Assembly: GCA_017552325.1 (NCBI GenBank)
Contig: JAFZQE010000029.1
Location: 1-36,747 of the forward strand
Origin: Oscillospiraceae bacterium
GTDB taxonomy: Bacteria; Bacillota; Clostridia; Oscillospirales; Oscillospiraceae
DNA length: 36,747 nucleotides
Direction of reading: 5' to 3'
Shown here: positions 1 through 7,352 of the stretch, piece by piece
How the letters are laid out: each line of letters opens with the position of its first letter
Position numbering within the stretch: the first letter of the stretch is position 1
Notes under the pieces: generated by a model
The model's database searches: none
The model's input: only the letters and a program-made list of their open reading frames with translations
What the model was told of the DNA's origin: nothing
Program-made: the position numbers and the translations under genes

Positions 1-417
1 CAGCGCCTCGCCGCGCATGCCCTGCAGGCCGCGCTCGAACCAGTGGATGACGGGCAGATAGGTCTGGCCCATCCAGCGGTAGCGCCAGGTGCCCTTGAAG
101 AAGTCGATGGGGTTGTTGCTGTACTTGAGGATGTCGGTGACCATGTGGACGTAGTTGTAGCCCCAGATCATGTACATGTAGTACATGGTGTCCTTGAAGC
201 CGCGCCACTCTCTGTGCTTGAGAAGACCGGTCTTGTCCTCGTAGAGATCGCCCAGGCGGCGGCCGCCGGGCTCGGCGGTATGGGGCTTGCCGTACCAGAA
301 GTCGTGGGCGTTCTTCTTGAAGCCGTTGGCCTTCAGCTCCGCCACGGTCTTCTGAACGTCGTTCTTCTTCTCGGCGAGCTTTTTCTGGATCGCGGAAACA
401 TCAATTTTGATCGCCAT
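1..417 (-). CDS. Probable second subunit of a 2-hydroxyacyl-CoA dehydratase-type enzyme (partial, 3' end outside window)
   Basis: The first 139 residues are visible; the gene runs off the left edge. ATG at 417 follows the stop of the upstream dehydratase gene by one base (TAA-A-ATG), with a strong AGGAGG-type site about 10 bases ahead, so the two are translationally linked. The visible part begins with a lysine-rich, probably helical stretch (residues 5-35), then an aromatic-rich segment with no cysteine. I do not recognise a motif in it by itself. Two-subunit dehydratases of this superfamily (HgdAB, FldBC, benzoyl-CoA reductase BcrBC) are encoded by adjacent genes, so the companion-subunit call is inferred from position. 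That it is a real gene is well supported by its start, spacing and frame; the function is moderate. Confidence 0.6.
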   Translation of the reverse strand, partial: MAIKIDVSAIQKKLAEKKNDVQKTVAELKANGFKKNAHDFWYGKPHTAEPGGRRLGDLYEDKTGLLKHREWRGFKDTMYYMYMIWGYNYVHMVTDILKYSNNPIDFFKGTWRYRWMGQTYLPVIHWFERGLQGMRGEAL

Positions 418-418
418 T

Positions 419-1630
419 TTACTTGCCCTCCTGGATATGCTTGATTTCTACGCTTTCAACGAAGGCCTGGAAGCGGGTGCGCAGCTGACCGGAGGCGGAG
501 TTGATGTACTCCTTCTCGATGGAGCAGACAGGGAGGCCGTAGTCGCGCTTGAGGATGAAGGTGTCGATCACGCGCTCGTAGCTCCAGTACTCGCAGAACT
601 TGTTGGAGGCGATGATGATGCCGTCGGCATGGTATTCCTTCGCCAAATCCGCGAGTCTCTTTTTGCGCTCGCGCATCTCGTCCTGCGGCATGAAGCGCGG
701 GCAGTTGGAGGTCTTGAGGTAGTGCTCGGCGATGCAGCGGAGCACGCTCTTGCCTTCTTCAAGGACGATCGGCTGGCGGCTCTCGACGGCGCCGTAGCAG
801 AAGCGGTCGCAGACGACCAGCGCGCCGCAGCCCTCGATGAGCTTCGTGAAGTCGGGGTCGTCGTTCTCGGAGCCGGCCAGGACCACCTTGCAGCGGTAGT
901 TCTTCTTGAGGTCGGGCTCGCGGGTCTTCATTTCCTCGGCGGTCTCTCGCAGGTACGGCAGGATCAGGTACTTCGGGCAGGCGAGAGAAACCAGCTGGAT
1001 CACATGGAACTCGTAGCCGGTGATGGTGGGGTTGTCCAGCTTGCGGTAGTCGCCGATCTCGTTGATGAGGCGGCAGACCTCGTTGTGGTCCTCAACGGTC
1101 TTGCGCAGGGCCTCGTCCGAGATGTCGACGCCGAAGTGCTCGTGCAGGGGCTCCAGCACATGGGCGCGCAGCTGGGTCTCGAAGTGCTGGTAGCTGTTCT
1201 CGCTGTTTTTGAAGGGGATGTCGGTGAAGGTGACGAAGAAATCGTCGTTGTCGATGATGCGCATGTCCTCGACGGAATCGAGATGCTTCTGCTGCAGGTG
1301 CTCCTGGAAGCGGCAGGTCGCGGTGCAGGTCTCGGTGCCCATCTGGGCGTCGAGGAAGTTGTAGCCGCCCTCGAGCGCGCGCTCCAGCAGGGAGCGGGCG
1401 TAGTGGCAGACGCGGCCGGACAGATAATAGGTCGCAAGGTCGGGCGAGGTGCAGCGCGGCGCTCTCAGACGGACGGAGAAGCAGCCGGGCAGGTCGAGAA
1501 GTACCTCAGGCATGAAGTAGCAGGTGTAGCCGATGGCGCGCTTCCCATCGGCCTTGCCCTGTTTGACCAGGTCGTTGTTTGCTTCCTGAAGCAGATTCTC
1601 AAAGTAGATCAGATGTTTGAGATCTTTCAA
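419..1630 (-). CDS. 2-hydroxyacyl-CoA dehydratase family subunit (HgdB/FldC/BcrC-like)
   Basis: About 403 residues, close to the usual 370-430 for this family. These enzymes remove water from (R)-2-hydroxyacyl-CoA (hydroxyglutaryl-, lactoyl-, phenyllactyl-CoA and others) in the cytoplasm by a one-electron ketyl mechanism. They use cysteine-bound [4Fe-4S] clusters and need a separate ATP-dependent activase, not seen here. The N-terminus has the family-like GYTCYFMPE segment and several further cysteines (RAPRC, TETCTATC, IEGCGALVVCDRFCYG, NKFCEYW) that could ligate the cluster. Start choice: the longest frame opens with GTG at 1648 but has no ribosome site there. A GGGGG at 1642-1638 sits seven bases before TTG at 1630, giving MKDLKHLIYF. 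A consensus promoter lies upstream at 1716-1744. The substrate cannot be read from sequence. Confidence 0.85.
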   Translation of the reverse strand: MKDLKHLIYFENLLQEANNDLVKQGKADGKRAIGYTCYFMPEVLLDLPGCFSVRLRAPRCTSPDLATYYLSGRVCHYARSLLERALEGGYNFLDAQMGTETCTATCRFQEHLQQKHLDSVEDMRIIDNDDFFVTFTDIPFKNSENSYQHFETQLRAHVLEPLHEHFGVDISDEALRKTVEDHNEVCRLINEIGDYRKLDNPTITGYEFHVIQLVSLACPKYLILPYLRETAEEMKTREPDLKKNYRCKVVLAGSENDDPDFTKLIEGCGALVVCDRFCYGAVESRQPIVLEEGKSVLRCIAEHYLKTSNCPRFMPQDEMRERKKRLADLAKEYHADGIIIASNKFCEYWSYERVIDTFILKRDYGLPVCSIEKEYINSASGQLRTRFQAFVESVEIKHIQEGK

Positions 1631-1715
1631 CAGATAACCCCCTAACACATATTTTCACTGTTTGGTCACATGATTAGACGGCGCAGACACGCAATGCGCC
1701 AACTATACGAATTAC

Positions 1716-1744
1716 AGTATACCAAAAGCCGTTTTTCTTGTCAA
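1716..1744 (-). promoter_or_regulatory. Sigma-A promoter for the dehydratase operon
   Basis: On the minus strand TTGACA (1744-1739) and TATACT (1721-1716) are separated by exactly 17 bases. The match is near consensus, about 85 bases upstream of the proposed start at 1630, in an otherwise AT-rich intergenic stretch of a GC-rich region. Confidence 0.75.
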
Positions 1745-1820
1745 TAAACCGCGGCCGCTCCGCCGCGCGTTTCCGCAGAAAAAATCAAGGGGGATTTTTG
1801 GTGAAAACGGAAAAAAGACC

Positions 1821-1848
1821 TTGACAAATCCGGGCCTCTGTATATAAT
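1821..1848 (+). promoter_or_regulatory. Sigma-A promoter for the TetR/CPBP operon
   Basis: TTGACA (1821-1826) and TATAAT (1843-1848) are spaced by 16 bases, a full consensus promoter reading toward the TetR gene. It is divergent from the dehydratase promoter, with the two -35 boxes about 76 bases apart. Confidence 0.8.
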
Positions 1849-1852
1849 CTTT

Positions 1853-1870
1853 GTTATATAACATATGTTA
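1853..1870. promoter_or_regulatory. Overlapping palindromes, probable TetR operator
   Basis: Two perfect palindromes overlap just downstream of the -10 box: GTTATATAAC (1853-1862) and TAACATATGTTA (1859-1870), giving half-sites GTTAT/ATAAC/GTTA. Their place at the likely transcription start and directly before a TetR-family gene suggests an autoregulatory operator. The assignment is by position and symmetry only. Confidence 0.55.
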
Positions 1871-1897
1871 CTTATCAAGGAGGCGGAGAGGGAAGCT

Positions 1898-2473
1898 ATG
1901 GCGCCTAAAGTCAAAATCACCCGGGACATGATCGTGGACGCCGCCGTCGAGGTCGCGCGGCAGCAGGGCCATGAAAACATCAACGCCCGCACGGTGGCGC
2001 GGCAGCTCGGCTGCTCCACCCAGCCCGTCATGTACCACTTCGCGACGATCGACGCGCTGAAGCGGGCGGCCTACGGGCAGTTGGACGGGCAGCACACGGA
2101 ATACCTCCTGCGCAGCGAGCCGGAAGCCGATCCCCTGCTGTCCATCGGCCTGAACTATCTCCGCTTCGCCGTGGAGAAGCCCCTTCTGTTCCGTTTCCTG
2201 TTCCAGTCCGGGTACGCTGCGGAAAACAGCGTGTCGGAGATGATCGATTCCGAGGAGATGAGGCCGATCCTCGCCGCGATGCAGGAGGGTCTCGGGATGG
2301 ACGCGGAAAGGACCAGGGACGTTTTTGTGACGCTGGGACTGTTTACGCACGGCTATGCCAGCATCCTGGCCAACCATACCATGACCTTTGACGAAAATCT
2401 TGCCGCCGCCCGGCTGGAGCGCGCGTTCAACGGAGCGGTCGCGGCGGTCCTTCAGGAGGAGGAAAACACATGA
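1898..2473 (+). CDS. TetR/AcrR-family transcriptional regulator
   Basis: 191 residues, a normal length for the family. The N-terminus has the characteristic TetR helix-turn-helix (residues about 28-47, with ARTVARQLGCSTQPVMYHF). The rest is a helical ligand-binding/dimerisation region with no recognisable ligand signature. ATG at 1898 was chosen over an in-frame ATG at 1865, because the latter lies inside the putative operator while AAGGAGG (1877-1883) and GGAG/GAGGGA sites lie between the two. The stop overlaps the start of the CPBP protease gene by four bases (ATGA), so the pair is one operon under the 1821-1848 promoter. It most likely represses its own operon; the inducer is unknown. Confidence 0.9.
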   Translation: MAPKVKITRDMIVDAAVEVARQQGHENINARTVARQLGCSTQPVMYHFATIDALKRAAYGQLDGQHTEYLLRSEPEADPLLSIGLNYLRFAVEKPLLFRFLFQSGYAAENSVSEMIDSEEMRPILAAMQEGLGMDAERTRDVFVTLGLFTHGYASILANHTMTFDENLAAARLERAFNGAVAAVLQEEENT

Positions 2474-3225
2474 ACAAGCTGAAAGACTTTTATCGGAAGC
2501 ATGAGATCCTCTGCGCGATCTTCTGGATCGTGCTGTACACGGTCGCCATGGGGAATCTGCGCGGTCTTGGGGACGACAGCCCGGTCCAGATGACAGGCCT
2601 GATCGTGATCTCCCTCCTGATGTTCCTGTTCGTCCGCCTCACCGGGATGGCAGAATACTACGGCCTGACGGGCTGGGCGAAGAACAGCCGCGCCATGCTT
2701 TGGTTCATCCCGCTGTGGATCATCGCCAGCTTCAACCTCTGGAACGGGATCTCGCCCGACTATCCGGTGCCGGGGCTGATCTGTGCCGCCGTGATGATGG
2801 CCTTCGTCGGCTTTGCCGAGGAGCTGATCTTCCGCGGTTTCCTGTTCAAGGCCATGCTGAAGGGCGGCAGCGTCAAAGCGGCGATCATCGTCTCCTCCGT
2901 CACTTTCGGGATCGGGCACATCCTGAACCTTTTTGTCGGGCAGGACATTGTGGATACGCTCAATCAGGTGGTCTTTGCCGTCGCCGTCGGCTTTATCTTC
3001 ACGATGGCCTTCTACAAGGGCGGCAGCCTCTGGCCCTGCATCCTGGCGCACAGCCTGATCGACGTCACTTCCAAGTTCTCGGGCGACGAATCGTCTTTCG
3101 CGCTGAACATCGCCGTACACGTCCTGACCCTCGTGCTGGCCATCGGCTACTGCCTGTACCTGGCCCGGCGCGTGGAGACGCCCGCGGTCAACCGGCCCGG
3201 GCCGGCGGAAAAGCCGCAGGAATAA
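2470..3225 (+). CDS. CPBP-family intramembrane glutamic metalloprotease (CAAX-protease-like)
   Basis: 251 residues with several hydrophobic helices, consistent with an integral membrane protein. The family motifs are present in order: EELIFRG (E117, E118, R122), FGIGH ending at H150, and HSLID (H194, D198). These are the residues that form the active site in Rce1-type proteases. Bacterial members are linked to bacteriocin maturation or self-immunity and to membrane-protein turnover, but the substrate here is unknown. The gene overlaps the TetR gene by four bases, so it is the regulated output of that pair. A strong hairpin follows the stop codon. The last 20 residues are a hydrophilic proline-rich tail. 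Confidence 0.88.
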   Translation: MNKLKDFYRKHEILCAIFWIVLYTVAMGNLRGLGDDSPVQMTGLIVISLLMFLFVRLTGMAEYYGLTGWAKNSRAMLWFIPLWIIASFNLWNGISPDYPVPGLICAAVMMAFVGFAEELIFRGFLFKAMLKGGSVKAAIIVSSVTFGIGHILNLFVGQDIVDTLNQVVFAVAVGFIFTMAFYKGGSLWPCILAHSLIDVTSKFSGDESSFALNIAVHVLTLVLAIGYCLYLARRVETPAVNRPGPAEKPQE

Positions 3226-3241
3226 GCGTTTCCGGGAACAC

Positions 3242-3277
3242 GAAGAACCGGCATGACGGAAGTCATGCCGGTTCTTC
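3242..3277. terminator. Perfect 16-bp hairpin between convergent genes
   Basis: GAAGAACCGGCATGAC is followed by a GGAA loop and its exact complement (3262-3277). It lies between the CPBP protease gene (plus) and the carboxypeptidase gene (minus). There is no strong U-tract on either side, so it may act as an mRNA-stabilising end rather than a classical terminator. Confidence 0.65.
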
Positions 3278-3291
3278 ATACCATGCCGCCG

Positions 3292-4461
3292 CTACAGTCC
3301 CAACATCCCCGCGGCAAGCATCCGCAGGATCGTGAGGAAGCCGGCGCGCGGCACCTCCTCCGCCGCCGTCACCGGCAGCTCCGCGAGCGTCTCGCCCTCG
3401 AGCGTCACGGTCAGCGTGCCCAGGCGCTGCCCCTCCCGCAGCGGCGCGTCCGCGCTGTCCGGCAGCGTGAGCGTGTAGACAGGCTGCGCGCCGCTTTTCG
3501 GCACGACGGCAAAGCGCTCGCCCTCCACGCGCAGCGCCGCGCTCTCTTTCTCGCCCATGTCCACGGGCATGCGGCGCAGCTCCTCCTCCGGGCGCAGCGG
3601 GCAGAGGCGGAATGCGGCGAAGCCGTAGTTTAGCAGGGTCTTCGCGTCCCGGTTGCGCGACTCGATGCTCTCGCCGCGCAGCACGACCGCGATGTACTCG
3701 ACGCCCTCCCGCTCCGCGCTGGCCGAGAGACAGTAGAGCGCGGTGCTGGTGTAGCCGGTCTTGAGCCCGGTGCAGCCGGGATACCAGTAGACCAGCTTGT
3801 TGGTGTTGTTCAGCTCGAAGGCCCCGTCCCGGATGCTGTCGAGCCAGATCGTCGTGTAGTCCTTGATGAAGGGGTGGCGCAGCAGCTCGCGCGACATGAC
3901 GGCGATGTCGTAAGCCGAGCTGTAATGCTCCCCGTCGTCGAAGAGGCCGCTGCAGCTGGTGAAGTGCGTATCCTCCAGGCCCAGCTCCTCCGCGCGGCGG
4001 TTCATCCGCTCGACGAAGAGCTCCTCGGAGCCTGCCAGGTGCTCGGCCATCGCCACGGCGCAGTCGTTGGCCGAGACGACGGCGATGCACTTGAGCATGT
4101 CGCCGGCGCTCATCCGCTCGCCCTCCTCAAGATAGACGCAGCTGCCGCCGAAGGAGGCCGCCCGGGCGCTGGCCGTGACCGTCTCGTCCAGGCTCAGCCG
4201 CCCGCTGTCCACGTCCTCGGCGATCAGCAGCATCGTCATCAGCTTGGTGACGCTGGCGGGAAACAGGCGCTCGTGCGCGTTTTTCTCGTAGAGCACCGTT
4301 CCCGTCTCCTTCTCCATCAGCAGCGCCGACGGCGCGGAGATCGTCAGCGCGTTCCCCTCTCCGCCCTCCGACGAAGACAGCGCGGGCAGGCGCTCCGAGG
4401 ACGGCAGCCGCCCCGGCGCAAGGCAGAAAAACAGCAGTATTCCGGCAATGATCCGTTTCAT
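3292..4461 (-). CDS. D-alanyl-D-alanine carboxypeptidase, peptidase S11 (DacA/DacF type)
   Basis: 389 residues. This low-molecular-weight penicillin-binding protein removes the terminal D-Ala from peptidoglycan stem peptides outside the membrane. All three active-site motifs are visible: SVTK (S70, K73), SAN (S130-N132) and KTG (K234). An N-terminal hydrophobic segment (residues 3-16) is a signal peptide. After the catalytic domain comes the small beta domain usual in PBP5-type enzymes, and the C-terminus ends in a short amphipathic/hydrophobic helix (about 372-389) that would hold it to the membrane face. An upstream in-frame ATG at 4476 was rejected because GGGGGAG lies between the two and fits the start at 4461. 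It is a single gene, convergent with the CPBP protease. Confidence 0.93.
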   Translation of the reverse strand: MKRIIAGILLFFCLAPGRLPSSERLPALSSSEGGEGNALTISAPSALLMEKETGTVLYEKNAHERLFPASVTKLMTMLLIAEDVDSGRLSLDETVTASARAASFGGSCVYLEEGERMSAGDMLKCIAVVSANDCAVAMAEHLAGSEELFVERMNRRAEELGLEDTHFTSCSGLFDDGEHYSSAYDIAVMSRELLRHPFIKDYTTIWLDSIRDGAFELNNTNKLVYWYPGCTGLKTGYTSTALYCLSASAEREGVEYIAVVLRGESIESRNRDAKTLLNYGFAAFRLCPLRPEEELRRMPVDMGEKESAALRVEGERFAVVPKSGAQPVYTLTLPDSADAPLREGQRLGTLTVTLEGETLAELPVTAAEEVPRAGFLTILRMLAAGMLGL

Positions 4462-4766
4462 TTCGCTCTCCCCCATCCGAACAAGTCCTTGCTCCAGCCT
4501 ATGCGCCGGGCCGGTCGTTCATGCACAGGTTGACACAATTATGTATATTTCGGCCGATGGGCCTGGATATTCACCTGCTTTTTCCGGATAAAGAGCGGCG
4601 AAGGATGCGGGAGTTTTGAACAGTTCCCACAGTTTTTCCCACAAGGCCGAACTGAATATGCATACCAAACGGTTCACATAATTTCAAATAAAAGAATTTA
4701 CAATTTCAAGTTGACTCGGCCCGGCGCAGAATAGTACAATGGAAGCGGCAAAAAGGGGGCGACGCC
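4462..4766. other. Divergent intergenic region, 305 bases
   Basis: This AT-richer stretch separates the carboxypeptidase (minus) and AI-2E (plus) genes. The only signal I can support is the promoter at 4711-4740. A TTGACA at 4530-4535 has no matching -10 box at a usable distance. I see no open reading frame, RNA gene or riboswitch here. Confidence 0.5.
4711..4740 (+). promoter_or_regulatory. Promoter for the AI-2E family gene
   Basis: TTGACT (4711-4716) and TACAAT (4735-4740) are separated by 18 bases and end 26 bases before the start codon at 4767, leaving a short leader with a GGGGG ribosome site. Confidence 0.65.
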
Positions 4767-6062
4767 ATGAGATACAAGTTTCGCTGGGACAAAAAATACC
4801 TGTACTGGGGCATCACGGTCTTCTGTGTGGGCGGCCTGCTCGGTCTGCTGACGCTGCTGATCACCCGGTTCCCGGATATCAGCGGGGCGGTGAGCAAGCT
4901 GACCAAGGTTCTCAGTCCCTTCATCTGGGGCCTGGTGATCGCCTATCTGCTGACTCCTCTGAAAAACTGGATGGAACGGGCGCTGTTCCTGCCTCTCGGC
5001 CGGAAGCTGTTCAAAAAGACGAAAAAGAAGGGCGCGGGCTTCGCCCGTTTCCTCAGCGTTTTCATTTCGCTGCTGCTGTTCCTGCTGATCCTGGCCGCCA
5101 TGGTCTACCTGATCCCCGTGCAGCTGGTCGACGCCATTGAAAGCATCAGCGCCGCGAGCGTTGACTGGATCAACGCCCTGACGAACTGGGCCGAGCAGCT
5201 CCTCGCCGACAATCCGGAGGTCGAGGCCTATGTCACCGGCCTGCTGGGCAACGCGAACAAGGAGATCACGGACTGGCTGACCAAATCCGTCGCGCCGCAG
5301 CTTCTCGACATCACCAAGGTCGTGACGAACTTCGCCGGCAGCGTCCTGGTCGCGGTCTACAACCTGGTCGTCGGCATCGTCGTGTCCCTGTACATCCTCG
5401 CCAACCTGGAAAAGGTCAAGGCGGGCTGCAAGCGCCTGCTGTACAGCATTTTCAGCCTGAACGCCGCGGAAAAGATCCGCGACGGGATCGATTTCACCCA
5501 CCGAACCTTCATGGGCTTCTTCTCCGGCAAGCTGCTGGATTCCGCGATCATCGGCCTGATCTGCTACGTGTTCTGTCTGATCGCCGGCATCCCCAGCGCG
5601 GGACTGGTGAGCGTGCTGGTCGGCGTGACGAACATCATCCCCTTCTTCGGGCCCTTCATCGGCGCAGTGCCCAGCGCGCTGATCATCCTGGCGACCAGCC
5701 CGGTCAAGTGCCTGATCTTCATCATCTTCGTCATCATCCTCCAGCAGGTGGACGGCAACATCATCGGTCCGAAGATCCTCGGCGGCACCACCGGCATCAA
5801 CGGCTTCTGGGTCATGTTCTCGATCATCGTCGGCGCCGGGCTCTTCGGCTTCTGGGGCATGCTGCTGGGCGTGCCGGTCTTCGTGGTGATCTACACCTTC
5901 ATCGACAAGCTGGTCAAAAAGCGCCTGGAGCGCAGCGACCTGCCCTCGGAGATGGAGGACTACCAGACGATAGACCACATCGACGCGGTGACGCACGAGG
6001 TCATCCGGAAGACGCCGGAAGATCCCTCCGCGGCGGAGCCGGAGAAAGCAGAAAGCGTATAA
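4767..6062 (+). CDS. AI-2E family transporter (UPF0118 membrane protein)
   Basis: 431 residues with about eight predicted membrane segments in the usual arrangement: two near the N-terminus (about 12-33, 50-65), one at about 90-112, a long soluble loop, then a hydrophobic C-terminal block. The conserved family segment PFFGPFIGAVPS and a following QQVDGNIIGPKILG stretch are present. The family was named for proposed autoinducer-2 export in E. coli TqsA, but several members act as Na+/H+ antiporters, so the substrate is open. The C-terminal 50 residues are charged and cytoplasmic. The gene stands alone, with its own promoter and a strong terminator. ATG at 4767 has a GGGGGCG site 6-10 bases upstream. 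Confidence 0.9.
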   Translation: MRYKFRWDKKYLYWGITVFCVGGLLGLLTLLITRFPDISGAVSKLTKVLSPFIWGLVIAYLLTPLKNWMERALFLPLGRKLFKKTKKKGAGFARFLSVFISLLLFLLILAAMVYLIPVQLVDAIESISAASVDWINALTNWAEQLLADNPEVEAYVTGLLGNANKEITDWLTKSVAPQLLDITKVVTNFAGSVLVAVYNLVVGIVVSLYILANLEKVKAGCKRLLYSIFSLNAAEKIRDGIDFTHRTFMGFFSGKLLDSAIIGLICYVFCLIAGIPSAGLVSVLVGVTNIIPFFGPFIGAVPSALIILATSPVKCLIFIIFVIILQQVDGNIIGPKILGGTTGINGFWVMFSIIVGAGLFGFWGMLLGVPVFVVIYTFIDKLVKKRLERSDLPSEMEDYQTIDHIDAVTHEVIRKTPEDPSAAEPEKAESV

Positions 6063-6067
6063 AGTGC

Positions 6068-6100
6068 AAAAAAGTGAGGAGCCAAGCTCCTCACTTTTTT
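6068..6100. terminator. Bidirectional intrinsic terminator
   Basis: A perfect 15-bp stem (AAAAAAGTGAGGAGC, loop CAA, GCTCCTCACTTTTTT) has an A-tract on one side and a T-tract on the other. It is placed between the convergent AI-2E and cysteine desulfurase genes, so it can stop transcription from both. Confidence 0.9.
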
Positions 6101-6121
6101 CTAAGCGCCAAGCACTAAGCA

Positions 6122-7252
6122 CTATCTGTGGCTGAGCCGCTCGCGGGCCTCCTTCAGGCCGCGGCAGAGCGCCTCGACGTCTTCCTGTGTGCTGAAGCGG
6201 CTGAAGCCGATGCGGATCGCCCCGTCGATGACCGCCGGGCGCAGGCCGATCGCCTCCAGGACGTGGCTGCGCGCGCCTTTTTTGCAGGCGGAGCTGCGCG
6301 AGACGTAGATCTCCTGCGCCTCGAGCCAGTTGATCAACACCTCGCTGCGCCAGCCGGGCATCGAGACGCTGAGGATGTGCGGCGCGCCTCCGCCCAGGAC
6401 GAGCAGCTCCGGGATCTCCCGGTGAAGAGTTTCAATGCAGCTTTCGCGCAGCGCAGCCATACGGGCCGTGTTCTCCGCGAAGCCGGCGCGGGCGGCCTCG
6501 CAGGCCGCGCCGAAGGCCGCGATCTGAGGCATGGCCTCGGTGCCGGCGCGGCGGCCGTTTTCCTGCGCGCCGCCGACGAGCAGGGGCTTAAGACGCAGGC
6601 CGCTGCGGATGTACAGCGCGCCGATCCCCTTCGGCGCGTGGATCTTGTGCCCGCTGACGCTGATCAGGTCCGCGCCGAGCGTTTTCGCCCGGAACGGCAG
6701 CTTCATAAAGCCCTGCACGGTGTCTGTGTGCAGCAGCGCCGGGCTCCCGGCCTCCTTCAGCAGGCGGGAGACGGCGGAAATATCGGTCACGGCGCCGGTT
6801 TCGTTGTTGACCAGCATCAAAGAAACGAGTATAGTATCCTCACGGAGCGTTTCCGCCACGGCGGAGGGGTCGATCCCGCCGAGCGCGTTCGGTCTGAGCC
6901 GCGTGACCTCGAAGCCGCGCGCCTCCAGCTCGTCGAGGCTCTTGCGCACCGCGTCGTGTTCCACGGCGGAGCTGATCACGTGCTTCCCCCTGCGGCGCAT
7001 CGCCTCCGCGCCGCCGAGCAGGGCCCAGTTGTCGCTCTCGGAGCCGCAGGAGGTGAACACAAGCTCGCCCGGCGCGCAGTCCAGCGCGGCGGCGACCTGC
7101 CCGCGGGCGCGGTCGAGCAGCTTTTTCGCCTCGCGCCCCTTGGCGTGCGTGGAGCTTGGATTGCCGTAGCAGAGCGTCATCGCCTGCAGCGCCGCCTCGG
7201 CCGCCTCGGGGCAGACCATCGTCGTCGCGGCGTTGTCCAGATAGTGTTCCAT
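6122..7252 (-). CDS. Cysteine desulfurase (NifS/IscS family, class V aminotransferase fold)
   Basis: 376 residues. It is a PLP enzyme that turns cysteine into alanine plus enzyme-bound persulfide, the sulfur source for Fe-S clusters and thiolated tRNA. Visible features are the N-terminal YLDNAATT, the cofactor histidine in AVEHD (H99), the PLP lysine in SGHKIHAPKG (K203), and the mobile-loop catalytic cysteine in SRSSACKKG (C323). The start at 7252 was preferred to an in-frame ATG at 7282 because GGAAAGGA precedes it and family members begin MxxYLDNAATT. It diverges from mtaB across a 100-base gap. MtaB is an Fe-S enzyme that consumes sulfur, so shared control is plausible. No dedicated scaffold (IscU/NifU) gene is adjacent. 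Confidence 0.92.
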   Translation of the reverse strand: MEHYLDNAATTMVCPEAAEAALQAMTLCYGNPSSTHAKGREAKKLLDRARGQVAAALDCAPGELVFTSCGSESDNWALLGGAEAMRRRGKHVISSAVEHDAVRKSLDELEARGFEVTRLRPNALGGIDPSAVAETLREDTILVSLMLVNNETGAVTDISAVSRLLKEAGSPALLHTDTVQGFMKLPFRAKTLGADLISVSGHKIHAPKGIGALYIRSGLRLKPLLVGGAQENGRRAGTEAMPQIAAFGAACEAARAGFAENTARMAALRESCIETLHREIPELLVLGGGAPHILSVSMPGWRSEVLINWLEAQEIYVSRSSACKKGARSHVLEAIGLRPAVIDGAIRIGFSRFSTQEDVEALCRGLKEARERLSHR

Positions 7253-7270
7253 AAAATCCTTTCCGTTCAG

Positions 7271-7324
7271 GCTCCCTTGCAAGGGGAGCTGTCTGACCGC
7301 AGGTCAGACTGAGGGGTGTCCCCT
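7271..7324. repeat. Cluster of three small palindromes (REP-like) between divergent genes
   Basis: Three hairpins lie back to back: GCTCCC...GGGAGC (7271-7289), GTCTGACC-GCA-GGTCAGAC (7291-7309) and AGGGG-TGT-CCCCT (7312-7324). They occupy most of the gap between the cysteine desulfurase and mtaB start codons. The composition is unlike a promoter and resembles short dispersed palindromic elements of gut Clostridia, as far as I can recall. Copy number cannot be tested here. Confidence 0.55.
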
Positions 7325-7352
7325 CCGGAACAAACAGAAGTGGAGAGATCAG

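Noticed and set aside
4530-4535. TTGACA as a promoter in the carboxypeptidase/AI-2E gap
   Set aside because: There is no -10 box 15-19 bases downstream; the nearest AT-rich hexamer is too close.
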